Shown here one piece after another: positions 59,213 to 64,000 of a stretch of 64,000 nucleotides of DNA (its first letter is position 1; each line of letters starts with the position of its first letter). The stretch is from Antilocapra americana. Lineage: Eukaryota > Chordata > Mammalia > Artiodactyla > Antilocapridae. Both the position numbers and the translations under genes were made by a program. Where the stretch lies: assembly GCA_007570785.1 (NCBI GenBank), contig ML660773.1:62001-126000 (forward strand), read 5' to 3'. The notes under the pieces were generated by a model, which worked only from the letters and a program-made list of their open reading frames with translations, had not been told where the DNA came from and did not search any database.

Positions 59213-59828
59213 GGGATAGGCCTGTGTCCAGAATACTGGGGAACTGGGGTCTGGTTCTACCTCCTCTCTTGACCTTATTTTCCTAAAAAATAAAATGAGG
59301 GAGATGGTTTAGACCGCCGAGACCCCTCACAGCTTCCCACGTGGGTGTAGAATCAGTGCCCCATCAATGATCAGGGGTAGCTGGGAGCAGGGCCAGGCGG
59401 GGGGACACCCAGGATCTGTTTGAGTCTCTTCTCTTGGTGGAAATGGAGTTGGGAGCATGGACTCTCTACTGCCCTAGGAGGGGCTGGACTCTTCCCAGTG
59501 GTGATCCTGGGCCCTGGACAGCCAGGAGGGGACAGAGGGACTTGACTGGACCCTCAGGGCCCAGCATTTCTACTCAGGAAGTCTACACACCTTCTTCATG
59601 GCTCTTTTTTTCTGAGCTAAATGTAATTATCCCTCACCATTCATCTCACACGTGCAGCTTCCTCTTCTGAGGTGGCTAATGAGTAACAGGGCAGGCCCTC
59701 CCTAGACTCCAGAGGGCTCCAACTTCCCCCATTCAGGCCCGTCCCGGCCCCTCCCCTGCCCAGCATGGCGGATTGATCGCTACAGCTCTTGGCCCTCAGG
59801 CTCCTTGGTGCTCCCCTCTTCTCCTTTT
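59213..59828. other. No gene recognised
   Basis: GC-rich unique-looking DNA without exon signals. Confidence 0.4.
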
Positions 59829-59832
59829 ATTG

Positions 59833-59995
59833 GCTTCCCTGGTAACTTAGACAGTAAAGCAGAAGATCCCCTGGAGAAGGAAATGGCAACCCACTCCAGT
59901 ACCCTGCCTAGAAAATTCCATGGACGGAGGAGCCTGGTAGGCTACAGTCCATGGGGTCTCAGAGAGCCGGACACGACTGAGCCACTTCACTTCAC
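59833..59995 (+). repeat. Bov-tA SINE with internal deletion
   Basis: Plus-strand copy starting gcttccctggtaacttagac. Most of the tRNA-like head (the B-box part) is missing, and the body ends ggacacgactgagccacttc with repeated cacttc units. Confidence 0.88.
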
Positions 59996-60569
59996 TTCCT
60001 CCCCTGTTAGGACCTGTCTCTGTGCTGCTGTTATTTACTCACACGTCTGCTTTTCTCGCTGGACTTGGAAATCCTCAGGACAGGTCTGGGTCTTACTCCT
60101 CTGTGGGACTTTAGTGACCAGCCAAGTGCAGTTAATGTGAAGCAGATGAAGGAATGAATAATTCAACCCTCAGAGAGATCCTCAGTCCACCGCTGCTGCT
60201 GTCCTTTCTGACTTGAGGTCAGGACATGGGATACCCCCTTGTCACATCCCTGTCACAGCCTAATGCCTGCCTCCCCTTCTTCTCTCCCACTATTGGCCAG
60301 AAAGTAGGACAAAGCTGTCAGCAGCTCTGCCCTGTTGTACTGCCTCACAGCTGAGCATGTGACCCATTCATTTTCAGGGCTCCCTGCGCCCTGCTGGGAG
60401 CAGCAGGATTAGAGGAGTGAGGCTGGCAGAAGCCCTGAAGAGTCTCCATCACAAATGTTCACCCGCCACCTGCTGCCCGCCAGACACGGAGTCTTAGGCC
60501 AAAAAGGGGCCCGAAAGGTCATTTAACAAAACCACCTGCTCTCTCCACCCCTATGTAGGCAACACAGTG
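59996..60569. other. No gene recognised
   Basis: No exon or repeat family identified. Confidence 0.4.
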
Positions 60570-60585
60570 TCATGGAAAGACTCTT

Positions 60586-60618
60586 CACTTGATCTTGGCC
60601 AAAAGGCCGAGAAGCAAT
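60586..60618 (-). pseudogene. U2 snRNA 5'-end retrocopy fragment
   Basis: On minus it reads ATTGCTTCTCGGCCTTTTGG followed by CCAAGATCAAGTG, the first about 33 nt of U2 small nuclear RNA with two substitutions (the normal RNA has ATCGC and GGCTAAG). It is flanked by near-identical direct repeats, tcatggaaagactctt (60570-60585) and tcatgggaagactttt (60618-60633), the mark of LINE-mediated insertion. Too short to be functional. Confidence 0.88.
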
Positions 60619-60633
60619 CATGGGAAGACTTTT

Positions 60634-61082
60634 GAGCAAGGAATCAAAACCCCCGAATTCTAGTCCTGTAACTCGTCCCTGTCACGCTCTTCATTTGTGA
60701 TGTGGTCATATGTTTGTATCTGCTGATCTCAAACGGGTCATTAAACTTTTGGTATTTAATGTTGAGATCTTCTTGATTCAAATAAGACACAGGGAGAGGG
60801 ATTTGAGATTGTTTTTCGATGTGGAAATAGTACACATTGTATTTGAATTCCTGTAGGTGGAGCAATTCAGCAATGAAAATACAGACACGCCTATACAAGG
60901 ACACATTTACGCAAGCTCTTTCTCTGTACAGTTATAGCATGAGAGGGTGTTTGAACCCCTCATGGGCAAAACAGTCCCTCAGCTGAATGTCGATCATCTT
61001 GGTCATGTTCATCTGGACTCTTCAGACGAAGGTACTTGCTCTCCCTGCGTCTTGGGGTCTTTGAAGACAGAGCTGAGAGGGG
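60634..61082. other. No gene recognised
   Basis: No exon or repeat recognised; a minus-strand frame (60644-60904) has no domain. Confidence 0.4.
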
Positions 61083-61295
61083 CTTCCCAGGGGGCTCAGT
61101 GGTAAGGAATCTGCCTGCCAAGCAGGAGACACAAGATGTGGATTTGATCCCTGGGTCAGGAAGATCCCCCTTCCTCCCCAGGGGGAGGAAATGGCAACCC
61201 ACTCTAGTATTCTTGCTGGGATAATCCCACGGACAGAGGAGCCTGGTGTACTACAGTCCCTGGGTTCGGACACAGCTCAGTGTCTAAACAACAAC
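61083..61295 (+). repeat. Bov-tA SINE
   Basis: Plus-strand copy with ttcccagggggctcagtggt, ggatttgatccctgggtcag, and the body ending acacagctcagtgtctaaac aacaac. Confidence 0.88.
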
Positions 61296-62420
61296 AGCAA
61301 ACTGCAGGGAAAAGTGAGAAGCTTGCCCCCTCACCTGCCTTGGAGATGACCTTTGCCGCCAGATCCCACCTGTGAAACCCTGTGCTGGGGAGGTGAGTGT
61401 GCTTGTCTCATGAAAAATCTCTCAGGCCAGATGCTGCCTGCTTATTTCCCAGAGCAATTCTGTGCCGTCTGAAAATCATGCTGTCCTTGGGGGCGACGCA
61501 GAAATAAAAGACTGAGATCAAATTTTAACACCACCAACAACAACAGAAAAGAAAATCGTTCAAACTAGCTCTTGTGTGAGGCCACAGGCCGTACACGCTC
61601 ACAATCATGTTGCACTAGCTCAGCCTATTAACCTTCCTCTTCCGGAACTACCCTCAGAATCCTCCTCCATGAAACGTCAGTAGTGTCGTTTTCTCAGAAG
61701 ATGCACAATCGTGTACGTAAAAGCCAGGGAAACTGAGGCCCCTGGAAGCTCAGAAGTCCACTGTGGTCCTGTGCTCCATCTGTTACCTGGGCATGAAGTG
61801 AGGGGCCTCCAAATGCAGGAGTCTGTAGCCTGTCTCTCAGAACACGAATGAGGCCCCAGGCCTTGTCTTCAACGAGAGCTGTTGACCTCCCTGAGGTCAA
61901 GGCCCAGGACTCCAAGTTTCTCCTCAGGGAATGCTCTCTCTGTCTGGAATGGGGTGTTGCCCATCTGACATCTCTCCTCAGACCGCTCTGCCTTTCTCCA
62001 TACAAACGAGCCCACCTCCCCCAGCCCCCAACAGTGAGATATTTCCTCCAGAATACGCCTGTCTGTCTGATGTGAAGTGGATCGTGTGGCCTGTCTCCTC
62101 TGAGGGTGCCTTCTCTCTCTCTCTGAGGAGGGCCAGCCTTTCCTCTCGCAGGTTTTTAGGGGTCTGTGGGGTCATGTGCTGAAGTGGTGTTTATCAAGGT
62201 TCACTGCAACTTCTCTGTGTTCCGCTCACTCGGAGCCGTACCTGTTGGGTGGCCGTGGTGGTGCCAGCGGTCCTGTGACTGCAGGGAAAGGCGGTGGACT
62301 GCTGGGGGGTTCCCGGGAACCCCAGCTCTCTACCTGAGGCCGTGGTTCTCAGTCTGGATACACAACAATTTCACTCAGGTGCCTTTACAGAGTCAGTGAA
62401 GGATCCACCCTAGACAATCC
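61296..62420. other. No gene recognised
   Basis: Overlapping frames on both strands, none with a recognisable domain. A frame at 62166-62399 has several cysteines but no defensin spacing and no signal exon. Confidence 0.4.
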
Positions 62421-62422
62421 GT

Positions 62423-63050
62423 CAGACCCTACAGGTGGTGCCTTGGGAGCCACATGTGTCCCAGCGGACCACAGGGCTAGGGAAGACGATTCCTGAAGGG
62501 GGAGGACACCCCCTGGACTTGGACTGAGAGCTGGTCCGTCTGAGCTCCCCCAGCTTCCTCCCAGAAGTGACCCAGTGACAACCAACAAGTGAAATGTGCG
62601 GCTTTTCCAGTTTCCTGTGGTGCTCACCTGGAACCACACCACACCTGCGGCAGGCATCACACCTGAACATCTTGTTCCGTGAGTCACCTCGGCGCAGCCG
62701 TCAGCTGGTCGGGCCACAGTGGAGCCAGGGAGCCCCAGGCTGGCTCCCTGTGAGAACCCACATCCCGGGAGCCTGGCCGGCCCTCCCCTCCTCCCCATCA
62801 TTCAGACATCTCCGCCCTCTGCTCATGTGCAGGGAGGACACCGTGAGTCTTGGGAAAGGAATTCGGTGAAGATACAGCTCCTCTTGAAAAGGACAGAATA
62901 CCAAGATGGCAGAAAGCCTCATTCCAGAATCTCCCACTCTAGCAGCTTTTCTCTCCAGGTGCCAGACCCTCTAGGTGGTGCCTTGGAGGCCACATGTAAT
63001 TCTTAAATGCTGCCACGATGTCCCTGAGAACCACAGGGCTAGAGCAGACA
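62423..63050. repeat. Diverged direct repeat pair
   Basis: The block cagaccctacaggtggtgcc at 62424 recurs as cagaccctctaggtggtgcc at 62962. Both continue into a gccacatgt motif and then accacagggctag (62468 and 63031). About 540 bp separate the copies. It could be an old local duplication or two copies of an unassigned repeat. Confidence 0.55.
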
Positions 63051-64000
63051 ACCATCCCACAGAGCACGAGAGTCTTGTGGTACCTGGTCCTCCCTTTCCT
63101 GTGCTGTCCCCTTCCTGGTGGTATAGCTGACACATCCCTGTGCAAGCCCTGCACCCCTGCTCCAATAACCAACTACAGAAGTGTCATTTGAGAAGAGACT
63201 TTAGGCTCTGGTTTTTGACTAGAAACTTTCCGTTGACACCTTCATTTAAGATTAAAAATATATCACCATCAAAATTTTCCTAATGGGTGTTGGCATCCTT
63301 CTTATAAGAATCGGTTCCTTAACATGAACAGTATTCTTGATACGGAAACACCTTTTTTTTTTTAACTTATATAAAAGCATAAAATAAGTAATTATGTCTA
63401 AACAAATTTCAGAGTTCATTCAATACATGTAAAGTTAAGATTCCATGTGATAAAAATACATTGTTCATAGTTCAACTTTTTTTTTAAATTAATGCATTAA
63501 AAATGGTGCATTTTTACATTTGATGGCATCTGTGGAGACAAAAAGAGTGAGAGCAGAGATTTGTGTCTAATAGGAAACCCCAGCTCAGGAAATGTCTTCC
63601 AGGAAATTCCCTCTCTACCCCTTCCAGATAATTAGTCCCCTGCTAATAGGGGGACACTGACTCAAAGTTAGTTCTTCAGATTCAAACATGAACTGACACC
63701 AATTTGCTCAATGTTCATTCCTGCCTGCCAGCAAGTTTGAAAGTCTGAAATCCTCTTTCTGTAGACTTCCTAAGACCTCCAGAAACCCTAATTACATGCT
63801 TGAATCTCTAGTTTCTTCAATAAGATTTCAGGGGACCAATACAGGGATTTAATCTGGAGGTAAAATAACTTTTCTGGTGAAGGTGAAAATTCTTAGGGAA
63901 AGAAAGGAGGTGCAGCCCAATTCACTTCTCCCCAGAATCACTGCAGTCTGAGCAGCTGGTCCTGACTCACTGCCACTCTGGCCAAGTTTAAAATTTGTGT
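63051..64000. other. No gene recognised
   Basis: AT-rich toward 63240-63540 with T runs. No exon of the next expected cluster members (DEFB103 or DEFB4-type genes) is visible before the window ends. Confidence 0.4.

Noticed and set aside
62166..62399. Cysteine-containing 77-codon frame that might be a defensin exon
   Set aside because: Cysteines do not follow a beta-defensin pattern, no clean acceptor with phase-1 entry is seen, and no signal exon is nearby.
57850..64000. DEFB103 or DEFB4-type genes expected next in the cluster order
   Set aside because: I read both strands for their signal and six-cysteine exons and found none; they probably lie beyond the window.
1..64000. CRISPR arrays, bacterial operons, phage or plasmid modules
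   Set aside because: The direct repeats present are dispersed ruminant SINEs and LINEs, and the genes are spliced eukaryotic genes.

Overview
This is mammalian genomic DNA, with no bacterial operon or phage structure. It is dominated by retroposons typical of the ruminant family Bovidae: BovB (RTE-type) LINEs, Bov-tA/Bov-A2 SINEs, cetartiodactyl tRNA-derived CHR-type SINEs and old LINE-1 tails. The coding content is a run of small two- and three-exon beta-defensin genes, in the same order as the human 8p23.1 cluster. The window is therefore most likely part of the syntenic beta-defensin cluster of cattle, sheep, goat or a close relative; the species cannot be fixed by eye.

Layout. 1-14.5 kb: no gene recognised. 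A CpG island near 3.0-3.8 kb looks like an unidentified promoter, a BovB LINE lies at about 5.98-7.29 kb, and a long (CA)n microsatellite at 8.5 kb. 14.58-18.39 kb: DEFB107, minus strand, two exons. 24.02-25.78 kb: DEFB105, minus strand, three exons. 28.23-30.97 kb: DEFB106, plus strand, two exons, divergent from DEFB105. 35.21-37.95 kb: DEFB104, plus strand, two exons, with an apparent C-terminal extension. 39.37-57.85 kb: SPAG11, plus strand, made of two defensin-like units. The first has its own TATA promoter, a pro-peptide exon and an isoform-C type six-cysteine exon. The second, at 55.5-57.8 kb, has its own TATA promoter, signal exon and the isoform-E (Bin1b-type) six-cysteine exon. 57.85-64 kb: no recognised gene, but a small cysteine-rich candidate exon at 58.06 kb and a minute U2 snRNA retrocopy at 60.6 kb.

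How the genes fit together. All encode short secreted cationic peptides with an N-terminal signal peptide and a beta-defensin cysteine pattern. In human these genes are expressed mainly in epididymis and testis and act in innate defence and sperm maturation. Every main coding junction seen is phase 1, with the signal-peptide exon ending in the first base of a codon, so exons can be exchanged or skipped without loss of frame. This probably underlies the alternative products of SPAG11.

The most useful new observations are: a six-cysteine DEFB107, where the human protein lacks the first cysteine; a DEFB104 frame that runs about 37 codons past the human stop into GC-rich DNA; two unassigned cysteine-rich candidate exons in and behind SPAG11; a 32-nt U2 snRNA insertion with target-site duplications; and a BovB mosaic that forms a long hairpin. 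I see no undescribed multi-gene system.
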